64,000 nt of DNA. It comes from Ancistrus triradiatus. Lineage: Eukaryota > Chordata > Actinopteri > Siluriformes > Loricariidae. Below the pieces are notes generated by a model. The model was not told the origin of the DNA. It worked only from the letters and a program-made list of their open reading frames with translations, and searched no databases. The stretch lies in NCBI GenBank assembly GCA_025084515.1, contig JAJAGP010000873.1:166302-230301 (forward strand), given 5' to 3'. The translations under genes and the position numbers were made by a program. Below are positions 1-9,864 of this stretch, one piece after another; the first letter of the stretch is position 1; each line of letters starts with the position of its first letter.

Positions 1-283
1 AGACTGTACCAATTGTAAGTCGCTCTGGATAAGGGCGTCTGCTAAATGCTGTAAATCGCCCAAGAAGGTTGGGTCCCTTTTTGAGTCTTGGTCCTCCCAA
101 GGTTTCTTCCTAGAACTAGGGAGTTTTTCCTTGCCACTGTCGCCCTAGGCTTGCTCAATTTGGGATTGGACGTAGTTATTAGGAGATAATCTAAACATGT
201 AAAGTTGCTTTGAGACAATGCTCCATTGTAAAAAGCGCTATATAAATAAATCTGACTTGACTTGACTAAATGTAAATGTAAAG
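1..283 (+). mobile_element. V-SINE 3' tail, interrupted by another repeat
   Basis: Bases 1-56 are the 3' part of a V-SINE-type tRNA-derived retroposon, with the conserved GTCGCTCTGGATAAGGGCG core; the tRNA-like head lies left of the window. The terminal TAAATGTAAATGTAAA resumes at 267-283 after an inserted repeat (57-266). Confidence 0.8.
57..266 (+). mobile_element. Fish retroposon tail repeat, copy T1
   Basis: A 210-bp copy of a repeat with the landmarks GGGTCCCTTTTTGAGTCTTG, GTTTCTTCCTAG, GAGTTTTTCCTTGCCACTGT and a 3' end GCGCTATATAAATAAATCTG. Three more copies lie at 4661-4840, 12482-12690 and 50386-50535. The 3' end resembles LINE/SINE tails, so it is probably a retroposon. It is flanked by TAAAT at 52-56 and 267-271, a likely 5-bp target duplication in the V-SINE tail. 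Confidence 0.7.
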
Positions 284-848
284 ACTAGGTGTTGGCCGAA
301 ATGTGATGCTCTGGATAATGTTTTGTGATGTGTGACTCGTGCCCTTTCCACCTGAAACATAGGAGCACATATCTCCTATTTCTAGTGCTGTTTTTTATTT
401 TTACATATATTCTTAGTGCAAATAAGTCACCACGGACCCTATGAAGGTTAGCGATAACAGCCAACCAAAGAGGAAAACTGAGAACCACTATAGCACTTAA
501 AGTATTTGTAATGAACAGCAGCGCTTGTATTTCATCTGATTATTGTTTTTATGTTTGTCTGTGTACAGAGGGCTTCTATAATTAAGTCCCACTTTAATAA
601 ATGTATTACTCACCAACCAACAGCTGTTTTCAGATTCATACGAGGCACAAGAAGCCCAGGTTTTATCCACATCGATTCAGTATTAATAATGCTAATATTT
701 ATAGACACCCTGTACATAGTGTTTAAGTATACTACACAGCTCCATTATTGCTTATAACACCTTATACAGTTTGGATATTCTGGGGGTCTGGAACGGATTA
801 ATTCAATTTACATTATTCCTTGTGGGAAAAATTCTCTCTGTACCACTG
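284..848 (-). mobile_element. TIR element R, copy R1 (mariner-like, non-autonomous)
   Basis: Reverse-complement homologue of 3458-4135. The right end CAGTGGTACAGAGAG (minus strand) is followed by TA (849-850). It shares the stretch around AGGAGCACAT, the CCAACCAAAAG-type stretch and the central 566-714 segment bounded by a CAGGGTGTCTATAA end. The left end is decayed, so its boundary is approximate. No transposase frame is evident. Confidence 0.65.
566..714 (-). mobile_element. Nested small MITE within R1
   Basis: Carries inverted ends related to CAGGGTGTCTATAAAG (left end decayed to CAGAGGGCTTCTATAA). It is homologous to the cleaner 196-bp copy at 3611-3806 and sits at the corresponding position in the host repeat. 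Confidence 0.6.
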
Positions 849-1753
849 TATATGGATAAGCCATCTTCTCTGCCCAGTGGTTTTGTTGGAGTAGCCAGCT
901 GGAAGCAGCAGTGTCCAGGTGCCTAAGTTTGCATCCCAGGTCAGGCTCACACCCAAAAAGTCTTCATCACCTGCTTCAGCAGGAGCCAGTTCCCAAGCTT
1001 GGATAAACAGGAGGAGGTTTTGGGAACAATGTCTTATCCCTCCCTGTAAAAACTATGCAAACTCTGGAAACAGACAGCAAAATGTGTGCTCTGTGTGCCA
1101 TCTGGTGCGAAGAAATGAACTTTGATTATTGTTATTGTTATTATCAACAGGAGACAAGTTTCTCAAGGACATACTGTACATCGGTAATCTGTTGGCACAT
1201 GCTAAATTGTGTTTGGAAGGGAAGAAAAAGAGCTGTTTTTCAGGAGCTTCTTGGAGATATAAAGATGGAAAAGCACATAGTTTGAAAATCTAAACGTGAG
1301 CGTGATCGGCTGACCAGTGTCATATAACCGATTCTGTGCCGGTAACATTTAACTTGCGACGGCAGCACTAACACAGCCACACATATAGCACAGTGCTTTC
1401 ACTCATTCAGAATTCAGTTAATGTACGGAAGGGCATTGCTAAAATGATCTTAGGTTTGTTGAAATTGAATTCTTTAAGTTAAAGATTGCACTTTTATTTT
1501 TATTTCCTTTTTGTTATACATCTTTCATTCATATAATTATTGATTTTTGTTAAACGTTATATTAGCAATTTCATTAAACAGAAAAAAGTTTGCTATTGTT
1601 TGTTTAACCGTAGTTATTTTCTTACAGGAAAAACACTTTTAAAAACATAAAAATTGAAATGGTGAAAAAAAATTCATAAAAAACAAAAATGGGGAAAAAA
1701 AGGGATTTGGGGCAAAATGAAATACTATTCTGGATACACTAACATTACATTTA
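849..1753. other. Unannotated stretch
   Basis: No gene or recognised repeat. The part from 1480 to 1700 is very AT-rich with long A and T runs. Short open frames at 919-1285 have no recognisable motif. Confidence 0.6.
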
Positions 1754-2076
1754 AGGTGCTTTCACACCAGAGGAACTTCATAGTTCCTAGAACTGTGCCC
1801 TCTTACCAGTGTGTTTGCACCACAGAAACTGGGAACGAGTGTAGTTCTTAGAACGCCATGTATAGGGAATATTTTAGATCCTACTTCATGGTAGGGTACT
1901 TTCTCAGTGCATAGGAACCCTGAGTGATTTTGTCTAAGCAAAATTTGTGTGGCTTACGTCACATAGCACTCTCACTGGGGTTCGAACGCAAAAAAAACCA
2001 AAAACAAATGTAGTTCTCAGGGGAGCTCAGAGTTCCTCCTGAACTAGTCTCTAAAATTGCTTGGGGTGAAAGTGGC
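1754..2076 (+). mobile_element. MITE with GGTGCTTTCACACC ends, copy 1
   Basis: About 320 bp. The left end GGTGCTTTCACACCAGAGG is matched by an inverted right end (GGGTGAAAGTGGC). The interior includes TTCCTAGAACTGTGCCCTCT and an AGTTCTCAGGGGAGCTC stretch. A second copy in the opposite orientation lies at about 54120-54530. Non-coding; superfamily not determined, hAT or Harbinger possible. Confidence 0.6.
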
Positions 2077-2077
2077 T

Positions 2078-2270
2078 TTAGTTGTTCAGCAGATGCTCTT
2101 ATCCAGTGACTTGCAACCAATTCCATCTCGCAAGATAAAACCCAAACAAATACAGTTTAAGGACCTTGCTCAAGGGTCCAACAGTGGCTGCTTGGCAGTC
2201 GTGGGACTTGAACCCTGGCTTGTTGAGTCAATGGTCCAGTACCTTAACCACCATAAATATTTAGCACGTG
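2078..2270 (-). mobile_element. V-SINE, minus orientation
   Basis: Read on the minus strand it runs from a tRNA-like head (box B GGTTCAAGTCCC near 2210) through CCACTGTTGGACCCTTGAGC to the tail ending AAGAGCATCTGCTGAAC. Diverged. Confidence 0.75.
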
Positions 2271-2289
2271 GTATGAGGTTTATGGTTTG

Positions 2290-2470
2290 GAGAGTCTATC
2301 AGAGACATTGGTAAGTAGTTCTGACCTACTAATCAGAATGTTGTTAGTTCAAATTAAAGTTCTATCAAGCTGCCGGGTGCTTGAACGAGCACCCTGACCC
2401 TTAACTGCTCAGCTCAACTGTAAGTCATTCTGCATAAGGAAGTCTGCAGAAAGTTGGAAATGTAGCATGA
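2290..2470 (+). mobile_element. V-SINE (HAmo-like), plus orientation
   Basis: tRNA-like head with box B near AGTTCAAATTAAA (2346-2358), a central CGGGTGCTTGAACGAGCACC, then TGTAAGTCATTCTGCATAAG and a GAAATGTAG end. Degenerate. Confidence 0.6.
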
Positions 2471-3245
2471 TGACATTTTATCTGAACAGACCCGACATGC
2501 CACGGCCACTGTTTGATGAACTGCCGACGAACCGTGAACTTCCACTGCTTTCAGAGATTCGTTTCAGCTGGTTCTCACTTCTGATGCAGCACAAACCGTA
2601 GCTCGCATTCAGATTTAAAGACTGTGCAAATTTCCGAGTCTATCTTATTAAAATTAAAATCTTGCAGTCTTTTATAGATCAAAATAATCCCAAACAAGGA
2701 ATTTTAGAAGATGTACAAGCAACTGGGGTTTGTCAAACTGACTGCAAATCTGGTGTGATGGACTTAATGAGGAGAGAGGTGGGTCCCTGTTCTGTCATGC
2801 CAGATGATGACACTTATTTCAGAGGGTGTCAGAGGATTGAGCTTCAGCCCATGTAGCCGGTCTGCCTTTTACTCTCTTTCTGAAACTTGGGTTATTAGCG
2901 TGGCAGTGCTACCCTGGGGATAGATAGCTTAGTGCTCTCTTTCCTTTGAGGTTTGAACTTCAGCTCTCTCCGGAAGAGAAGTCCAGGTTTACAGAAAGTG
3001 GTTTGTCCCTTTTAAGTATTGTAGACTGGGGAAATGAAGTTCTGCTTTTCTCGCTGCTGGAGTCAGATGATGGTAAATGTCATGAATGTGATGGGTCTCT
3101 GAAGCAGACCAGCGAAAAAAAAGCGCTAAACCCTCTTATAAAGGCATTACAGGAATTTTTAAGGAATGAAAGGTTTCTGTATATCCTGAACAAGAACTAC
3201 ACAGTTCTTGGATGAATTTTATACTTTTACATGTACAGAAAACAT
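2471..3245. other. Unannotated stretch with a SINE head fragment
   Basis: At 2915-2965 a tRNA-derived head is visible (GATAGCTTAGTG box A, GGTTTGAACTTC box B). An 89-codon open frame at 2946-3215 (+) starts at TTG inside that head and has no recognisable domain, so it is not called as a gene. Confidence 0.5.
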
Positions 3246-3400
3246 TTATGCAGCAGAAGCTTGTATCCAGAGTGACTAAAAATTGAGTTGCGCTGTTGAG
3301 AGTTAAAAGTCTTGCTCAAGGGCACAACAGTGGTAGCCTGGTAGAGCTCAAATTCAAACTTACAACCTTCCAATTAGCAGCCCATAACATATATAAGGTT
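3246..3400 (-). mobile_element. V-SINE, minus orientation, degenerate
   Basis: Tail relic TGTATCCAGAGTGACT, then CTTGCTCAAGGGCACAACAG and a box-B-like TCAAATTCAAACTTACAACC, all in minus-strand order. Confidence 0.65.
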
Positions 3401-3457
3401 TAGGTGTCTTATCTAAAGCTAGAAAGGAATCAAACAGGGCTTATCTGTATTTGTATA

Positions 3458-4135
3458 CAGTGGTACCCTGGTACTCGTTAATTCATTCCAAAAGCTCATC
3501 GAGTGCCGAAAATGACGAGTGCTGGGATAATTTTTCCCACAACGAATAATGAACGTTAAGTATGCAATAAAACTCCATTAATGCATATAATGCTTTATAC
3601 ACACTATATACAGGGTGTCTATAAAGTAAGTCCCAATTTAATATGCCCGTTGATGTTTGTCACGTCACCCACGGAGTTCACATTGAATTTACTGTGACTA
3701 AAATCTGAGTTTCTTGTTCTTCGAATAAATCTGAAAACAGCCTCTCACGTACATTGCTTGGTGAGTAGTAAATTTATTAAGTAGCACTTCCTTTATAGAC
3801 ACCCTGTATACACAGACAAAAATAAAAACAATAATCAGATGAAATACAAGGGCTATCATTCATTATGAATACATGGTTCGCAGTGTTTTCCTTTTGGTTG
3901 GCTGTTATCACTAACATTCTTAAGAGCCATTGTAACTCATTTGCACTAAGAATATAAAACATTTGCAGTGGATTTTATTGGAGATCTGTACTGAGCTGAG
4001 ACTGACATGTGCTCCTATGCTTGGGCTGGAAAGGGCATACGAGTTGTGCCAAACCAACGATGAGTGCCAAGACAATTTCCTCTCGTCAAAATGCGCCGAG
4101 AACGGAATATGCGATTGAGTGCCAAGGTATGACTG
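3458..4135 (+). mobile_element. TIR element R, copy R2 with nested MITE
   Basis: Left end CAGTGGTACCCTGGTACTCG after TA (3456-3457). The right end read in reverse is CAGTCATACCTTGGCACTC, an imperfect inverted repeat of the left. Total 678 bp, including the 196-bp MITE at 3611-3806. Related copies are at 284-848 (inverted) and within 18391-19325. Non-autonomous; TA target use suggests the Tc1/mariner superfamily. Confidence 0.7.
3611..3806 (+). mobile_element. 196-bp MITE with CAGGGTGTCTATAAAG inverted ends
   Basis: Perfect 16-bp terminal inverted repeats, CAGGGTGTCTATAAAG and CTTTATAGACACCCTG, flanked by TA on both sides (3609-3610, 3807-3808). No coding capacity. Nested within R2. Confidence 0.85.
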
Positions 4136-4310
4136 CACATACTTTTGCATGCACACTTGTAAATTCAGTGGCACAAACAAATAAGCCACCAACTGTAGTG
4201 TAAATATCAATGATATTTTACAGACTGAGCTGAAAATCAGAAACGTTTTTTCCCCTGATCTGTTCTGCTTTTAATGCTCCAGATGCAGAAGGCACTAAGT
4301 ATGTGATGTG

Positions 4311-4375
4311 CAGTGGTAGCTTAGTGTTAAAGAGCTCTGTTATTAAAGTGTTTCATTCCCAGCACCGCCAATGTT
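4311..4375 (+). mobile_element. tRNA-derived SINE head fragment
   Basis: Box-A-like GTGGTAGCTTAGTGTTAAAG and box-B-like GTTTCATTCCC, then CAGCACCGCC. The body is missing; it runs into a Tc1 remnant. Confidence 0.5.
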
Positions 4376-4387
4376 TGGCTTATATCT

Positions 4388-4650
4388 AAACTGTATACTA
4401 ATCAACATTAAAACCATCTGCCAAGTCCCCCTTGTACCACCAAAACTCTTAGCCTTAGATGCACAGACTTCCCAAGACCTCTGAAGGTGTTTTGTGGTAT
4501 CTGGCACCAAGACGTCAGCAGTAGATCCTTTAAGCCCTGTAAGTTGTCGAGGTGATGCCTCTATGGACTGTACATGTTGCATGTCCAGTGTATGCCATGG
4601 AGGCTCGATTAGGTTGAAATCTGAGGAATCTGAAGGCTAAGTCAATACTA
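4388..4650 (-). pseudogene. Tc1-like transposase C-terminal fragment
   Basis: Minus-strand pieces match the end of a Tc1-type DDE transposase. A relic of the [11 protein letters not shown] motif reads SSDFNLIEPPW near 4590-4640, followed by QSIEASPRQLTGLKG and further C-terminal relics down to a GGxRGTW piece. Frameshifted and without termini. The wording is of the same Tc1 type as 25895-26460. Confidence 0.65.
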
Positions 4651-4660
4651 GAAATACTTT

Positions 4661-4840
4661 GTCAAGTCGAATTTATTTCTGTAAGCGTTTTACAATGATG
4701 CATTGTCTCAAAGCAGCTGTACATTTTTCTCTTACCTTCTATTTTCTAGGCTCAGAGCTCCAAGTGAGCAAGCCTAGGGTGGCAGTGGCAAAGAAAAACT
4801 CCCTAAACTTTATAAACATTGAAACATTGGGAGGACCAAC
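4661..4840 (-). mobile_element. Fish retroposon tail repeat, copy T3
   Basis: Reverse orientation: GTCAAGTCGAATTTATTTCT end, CATTGTCTCAAAGCAGCTGT, GCAAGCCTAGGGTGGCAGTG, AAAACTCCCTAAAC. It lies about 25 bp past the splice donor of the exon at 4866-5012, in the intron. Confidence 0.7.
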
Positions 4841-4865
4841 TGATTAGATAAGAACATTTACTTAC

Positions 4866-5012
4866 TGACGAACGAGGTCTCGCCAAGATAGCCCCTGCGC
4901 TTCAGCACCACCTCCAGCACCTTGGCCTCCTCATCCACCAGGTAGTACTCTTTCTCCAGCGAGATCCAGGCCCAGGTCAGACGGAATTGCTGGTTCTTCA
5001 GCTTGTTTCCTC
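4866..5012 (-). CDS. Internal exon, FRAS1/FREM-like Calx-beta domain
   Basis: Single exon on the minus strand. It is preceded by a pyrimidine-rich stretch ending CTCTGCAG and followed by a GTAAGT donor. It has 147 bases: two nucleotides, 48 whole codons without a stop, and one nucleotide, so the flanking introns are both phase 1 and the exon is symmetric. The peptide begins GNKLKNQQF, has a Trp-rich strand ([18 protein letters not shown]) and ends [12 protein letters not shown], the pattern of a Calx-beta domain start (aromatic, acidic turn, LEVVLKRRG strand). My recollection of the family places it with FRAS1/FREM extracellular-matrix proteins of the basement-membrane Fraser complex; which paralog is not decided. 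Codons are GC-rich, unlike the AT-rich flanks. No second exon of the gene was recognised; neighbouring exons should lie in the same orientation on either side. Confidence 0.72.
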
Positions 5013-6242
5013 CTGCAGAGACACACAGTCATACTTGATTTCATGCTGACACTTTTCCCGTCACGTTAATCGAGAACTGACACTTCTCGCCTACAAAACA
5101 GCTCCTCGGGACAATTTGCAATTAGAGCAAAAAACTGTGATGAATCCGTCATTGCACAAGCTGACAACCACCAGCTAAAAGCTGACATATTTGCAGGATG
5201 CTGTGCTTTTTAATCTCGGGTTCTGATAAGGTGTTCGGGTGGCAAAAAAATAAGAAATGTAATAATAAATACTGACGTTTCATTAATTTATCAGCAACAT
5301 TTCTGAAAGGCTGTTGTTGCTAACCATTGAACTGAAGCACCATTGTTCATGTTCAACAAACTCTGAGTCTCATTCTGCATTGACTCCTAAACATTACTGA
5401 GTACAGGCGAACGTGATTTTTTCACGTGATATATTCGGACAGCAGTAAATTAATTCATATTAAAAAAACGGTGTATAATGGCAGTATCTTCCACATCAAA
5501 CGTATTTTTTTGGATGGCGAAAATGCGACATTATTTTATTCATGCTCTGTATTTTTGCCATCTTTCGCCGACCAATCACCATTGCTTCTGCGCCTCATGC
5601 AGCAGCTCATGTATATTCAGGCTGGCAGCCATTCATACGGAGTAAAAGAGTAAAAACATGGTGTTTTCTTCAACACGTTCCTTTGTCCTCTGTTGTTCCC
5701 TCTCCTCCTCAGAACCACAGAGCCAATTTACTTGCTTATAAATGTTCAGCTTCAAAACAATGCTAATAAAATAATAATAATATTATTATTAATTAATACT
5801 AAATTATATTTGAGTCAAATCTTAAACTTGATTTGTAATTGGATAGATCTCCTAAATTGAATGGTGGTGTTTCAGCTCTTGTATGAGACGATGAAACTGT
5901 GTTCCTTTCTCTTTTCCAAAAATCAAATGTCCCTAATATCAGTGTTTGTATATTACTGTGAGCAGCAAAAGGATGAAGAACTTGAAGAAGACATCTACTT
6001 TGTCCTGTCTGGTTTTTTTTGTGTGAAAACTATTTGAACCAGAGGCAATTTTTTTGTCCTATGTCTATAGTTTTGAGACAAAAAAAAAAAAAGTGTCCAA
6101 CTGTTCATTGCTCGAACATTTTGGACCTCGACCAATATTTTAAAAAGAATTCTGGTGCGGTGCTCGACAACTTGCTTAGCACGCAATCATGCTAAAACCA
6201 TAGACATAATATACCTTGTTTTTACATGTTTTTTTACGTATA
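5013..6242. other. Unannotated stretch upstream of the exon
   Basis: Probably intronic. No second exon, repeat family or RNA gene recognised. Poly(A)/(T) runs near 6020-6095. Confidence 0.5.
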
Positions 6243-7458
6243 CAGTGGGGAAAAAAAGTATTTAGTCAGCCACTGATTGTGCAAGTTCTCCTACTTCGAA
6301 AGATGAGAGAGGTCTGTAATTTTCATCATAGGTACACTTCAACTATGAGAGACAAAATGAGAAAAGAATCCAGGAAATCACATTGTAGGATTTTTAAAGA
6401 ATTTAATTGTAAATTATGGTGGAAAATAAGTATTTGGTCAATAGCAAAAGTTCAACTCAATACTGTAACATAACCTTTGTTGGCAATGACAGAGGTCAAA
6501 CGTTTCCTGTAAGTCTTCACCAGGTTTGCACACACTGTAGCTGGTGTTTTGGCCCATTCCTCCATGCAGATCTCCTCTAGAGCAGTGATGTTTTGGGCCT
6601 GTCACTGGGCAACACCCTCCAGACATTTTTCTATGGGTTGAGGTCTGGAGACTGTCTAGGCCACTCCAGGACCTTGAAATGCTTTTTACGGAGCCACTCC
6701 TTCGTTGCCCGAGCGGTGTGTTTGGGATCATTGTCATGCTGGAAGACCCAGCCACGTTCCATCTTCAATGCTCTCACTGATGGAAGGAGGTTTTGGCTTA
6801 AAATCTCACGATACATGGCCCCGTTCATTCTTCCCTTAACACGGATCAGTCGTCCGGTCACCCAGCCCCAAAGTATGATGTTTCCACCCCCATCCTTCAC
6901 AGTAGGTATGGTGTTCGAGATCGAGGGAGATTATCATTCGTCTTGTATGTCTTCCATTTTCTTACAATTGCTCCCACAACTGATTTATTCACACCAACCT
7001 GCTTGCCTATTGTAGATTCACTCTTCCCAGTCTGGTGCAGGTCTACAATTTTCTTTCTCGTGTTTTACGACAGCTCTTTGGTCTTGGCCATGGTTGAGAT
7101 AGGAGTCTGACTGTTTGAGGCTGTGGACAGGTGTCTTTTATACAGATAACGAGGTCAAACAGGTGCCATTAATACAGGTAACGAGTGGAGGACAGAAGAG
7201 CTTCTTAAAGAAGTTGTTACAGGTCTGAGAGAGCCAGAAATCTTGCTTGTTTGTGGGTGACCAAATACTTATTAGCCACCATGATTTAGAATAAAATTCT
7301 TTAAAAATCCTACAATGTGATTTCCTGGATTCTTTTTTCCTCATTTTGTCTCTCATAGTTGAAGTGTACCTATGATGAAAATTACAGACCTCTCTCATCT
7401 TTCTAAGTAGGAGAATTTGCACAATCAGTGGCTGACTAAATACTTTTTTGCCCCACTG
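6243..7458 (-). mobile_element. Tc1-like transposon, family A, copy A1 (internally deleted)
   Basis: 1216 bp. The left end begins CAGTGGGGAAAAAAAGTATT and the right end is its inverse (AATACTTTTTTGCCCCACTG in sense), with TA on both sides (6241-6242, 7459-7460). Long inverted ends include the GATGAGAGAGGTCTGTAATT block at both termini. The transposase remnant is on the minus strand. One of five family-A copies; the others are at 9689, 29621, 36943 and 39103. Confidence 0.92.
6457..7091 (-). pseudogene. Tc1 family A transposase, deleted
   Basis: The start MAKTKELS is followed at once by a stop (codon 9). The helix-turn-helix region is present up to RKWKTYKT, then the sequence jumps from DNLPRS to the [10 protein letters not shown] region, losing about 200 bp including the first catalytic Asp (WSDE). 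The second Asp motif (QHDNDPKHT) and SPDLNP remain. About 635 nt against roughly 1020 for an intact family gene. Inactive. Confidence 0.85.
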
Positions 7459-7589
7459 TAAGTTAAGCATGAATTTATTTATTTTAACATTATTAAGCAA
7501 AGGCACTCTAGTCTAAAACTGTGCTTTCCAGCAGGTACACACGCAGACACAATCGGATATGAATGGACCATCCCCCAGTGCTGCAACAG

Positions 7590-7650
7590 CAACTCCTACA
7601 CAACCCTGTAATGAACTGGTGTCCTGTCCTGAGCATGTTTATGATTGTAT
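7590..7650 (+). mobile_element. Possible SINE3/LINE tail fragment
   Basis: ACCCTGTAATGAACTGGTGT followed by CCTGTCC resembles the tail of DANA-like SINEs. Short and uncertain. Confidence 0.3.
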
Positions 7651-7739
7651 GAACCGGTTCTGAGTTATATCTCTGACTTCTGTTGCCATTCCACCAAACA
7701 AGTCTAACAATCGCCTAACCAAATGCTTCTAGCCATTCC

Positions 7740-8165
7740 TCACTCGGTTCAAAGATGACCAGGGTTTTTCTTTAGCTGCCCCAAGTAGGGGTGGGTAATA
7801 TAACAGTATACATTTCTGAGCACATTGAGGATACTGTCAGTCCTTCAACAACACCGACATACTGCATGTTTCATTATAAAGAGTGTAATCCCTGGTTAAC
7901 TGGATGAAGTGCAGCTTATTTTAAATAAAAATCACTACGTATGGGACAATATTTGAATAGTAGTTTTTAAGAATATGTCGCTACTGACGCATTTTGTCTG
8001 CAAATATCGTTTATCGTGAAAATGTCTTTAATTATCGTGATAAAATAGTTTTTATCATATCGTCCACCACTACTGCCCCCAACACTGTTGAACAGGCTTC
8101 CACTTTTCATAAAGGAATCCCCCACAACTGATATCTTCAAGTCAAATTAAAAAACATATTTATTC
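7740..8165 (+). pseudogene. LINE reverse-transcriptase C-terminal fragment, split by a MITE
   Basis: Reads DDQGFSLAAP up to the insertion at 7784. On the far side it continues LLNRLPLFIKESPTTDIFKS, then a stop and KTYLFS, the typical carboxyl end of fish Jockey-group (L2/Rex-type) LINE ORF2 proteins. Contains stops and frameshifts. Confidence 0.65.
7784..8072 (+). mobile_element. hAT-type MITE inside the LINE fragment
   Basis: Left end AGTAGGGGTGGGTAATAT; right end (inverse) TAGTGGTGGACGATATGAT. The flanks CTGCCCCA (7776-7783) and CTGCCCCC (8073-8080) agree at 7 of 8 positions, fitting an 8-bp hAT duplication. The interior has TATCG motifs typical of this MITE type. Non-coding. Confidence 0.7.
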
Positions 8166-8584
8166 TCTGAAACATCTGAGTCCTTCTAAAGATTGTGCAT
8201 CCAGTCATCTGTTCTGCCTTAGTTTATTCGCTCAGTAGATCCTCCTTTTTGAAATATCGTTAGGTTTTTAATTTGTTTTATTTCATACCAGGGGTGGGAA
8301 TCACTAGGGACCTCATGATTCAGAGAGCTGTGATGCAATTATGCATATTTTTGTTCTATACAAGACTTCTTTTTTTGGTCTCATTGTAGATTGTCAGTAA
8401 TGCCCGTCTTACACCAAATTACTTAAGTGATTTCACCGTCACAGATTTCCAGTGTCAGAATAAAATCATGAGAGTTGCATCGCGCTCATGCCATCTTGAA
8501 TGTTTGGAGCAAAGTGGCTAGGATAAGCCAGTCTTTTTCTTCTCTTAGCATTTTGATATAGTCAACTGCGGTTAGTATTATCAT
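8166..8584. other. Unannotated stretch
   Basis: A hAT-like terminal motif AGGGGTGGGAATCACT occurs at 8290 without a recognisable partner. Otherwise nothing seen. Confidence 0.5.
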
Positions 8585-8922
8585 CAGGAGTGTCCAAACA
8601 TTTTTAAAAGGGGCCAGACCTGGACCATATCAAAATACCTAAGGTCTGGATTTCCAAAAACATTATTCACAAATGATTCAAAACACTGTATTTTAGCGCA
8701 ATAACTACAGAAGGATATCAAGAGAATTAAAAATACCACAACTTACTTAAGATTATTGAGGCTAAACATTGTCTTTTGAACATTTATGCATAATACTGCA
8801 TCTTTTAAAAATGTCAAGTATCTCTGTCACTAGTAATGTATTCTTAAGACTGATGCTGTGGGCCAATAAGAATCTGCCTGTGGGCCACATTTGGCCCTAG
8901 GGCAGAACTTTGGACACTCTGG
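8585..8922 (+). mobile_element. MITE with CAGGAGTGTCCAAA ends
   Basis: Inverted ends CAGGAGTGTCCAAAC and (reverse) CCAGAGTGTCCAAAG. The interior carries GGGCCAGACCTGG and GGGCCACATTTGGCCC blocks. A widespread vertebrate hAT-like miniature element type, 338 bp, non-coding. Confidence 0.65.
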
Positions 8923-9688
8923 CATATGTCTTAAGTCTTGGCTCACACAAGTAGTGGCGTGAACATTGTACCAAATGGGAAATCCCATGTGTATCTCGAT
9001 GGTACAAGTAAATGTGATTTTTATAGCTCAGTAGGTGTAGACCTAAAACACTTAATTTTACTGTGCTACATTTATTTCTAAATGTATGTGGAGTATTTAC
9101 TGGGTACTATGTAAAATTCATCATTGAAAAGACATAGAAACACAATACTGTACATAAAAAATTAAATGTGGTGTTTTCATTTGATCTTAAGGTACAATTA
9201 CAGTACTTAAGAAGCCACTTTATTAATTTTACAGCCTGTGTGGCTGACCATGCTGCTATTACCTAATTATTACTATTATTATGTGTGTGTTTTCAAAAGA
9301 TTTCAAAGAGTCTAAAAAAATGTAGTTGCAGTCTTGCAAACACTGCCCCTATTGCAAAATCATAGTCTATGACTAAAAACTCAGTGAATTGTCTGCAGAT
9401 GTGAGAGTGTCAGACTTTAGTGTTTTAAAAGCCTTTACAGAGTCCTCTAGCGCATGGTTTCGCATGAAATATCTTCGAGACCAGACGCTGTATCACGGCT
9501 CCAAAGTGCAAGTGCAAACATAGTGCAAAAGCAGTGGTTCCCAATGACTGCATATGTATGCAAATCCCTGGCAATAAGAGTTGCAATAGAGTTTGTAATT
9601 CGCTTTGCTCTTTCCGATATATATATATAAAAACAGACAGAACAGAAACGAAGAACACAGTGTATATCTTACATAATTCATATATATT
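8923..9688. other. Unannotated AT-rich stretch
   Basis: No repeat family or gene recognised. A short TA run occurs near 9620. Confidence 0.5.
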
Positions 9689-9864
9689 TGATCGCTGTCA
9701 TTGCCAACAAAGGTGATGTTACAAAGCATGGAGTTGAACTTTTGTTATTGACCAAATACTTATTTTCCACCATAACTTACAATTAAATTATTTAAAAATC
9801 GTACAATGTGATTTCCTGATTTTTTTTTTCATGTTGTCTCTCATACTTGAAGTGTAAATTACAG

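Noticed and set aside
2946..3215. 89-codon frame with protein-like composition
   Set aside because: Starts at TTG within a tRNA-derived SINE head; no ATG, no recognised domain.
6438..7015. Plus-strand frames of up to 140 codons across Tc1 copy A1
   Set aside because: Antisense shadows of the transposase remnant.
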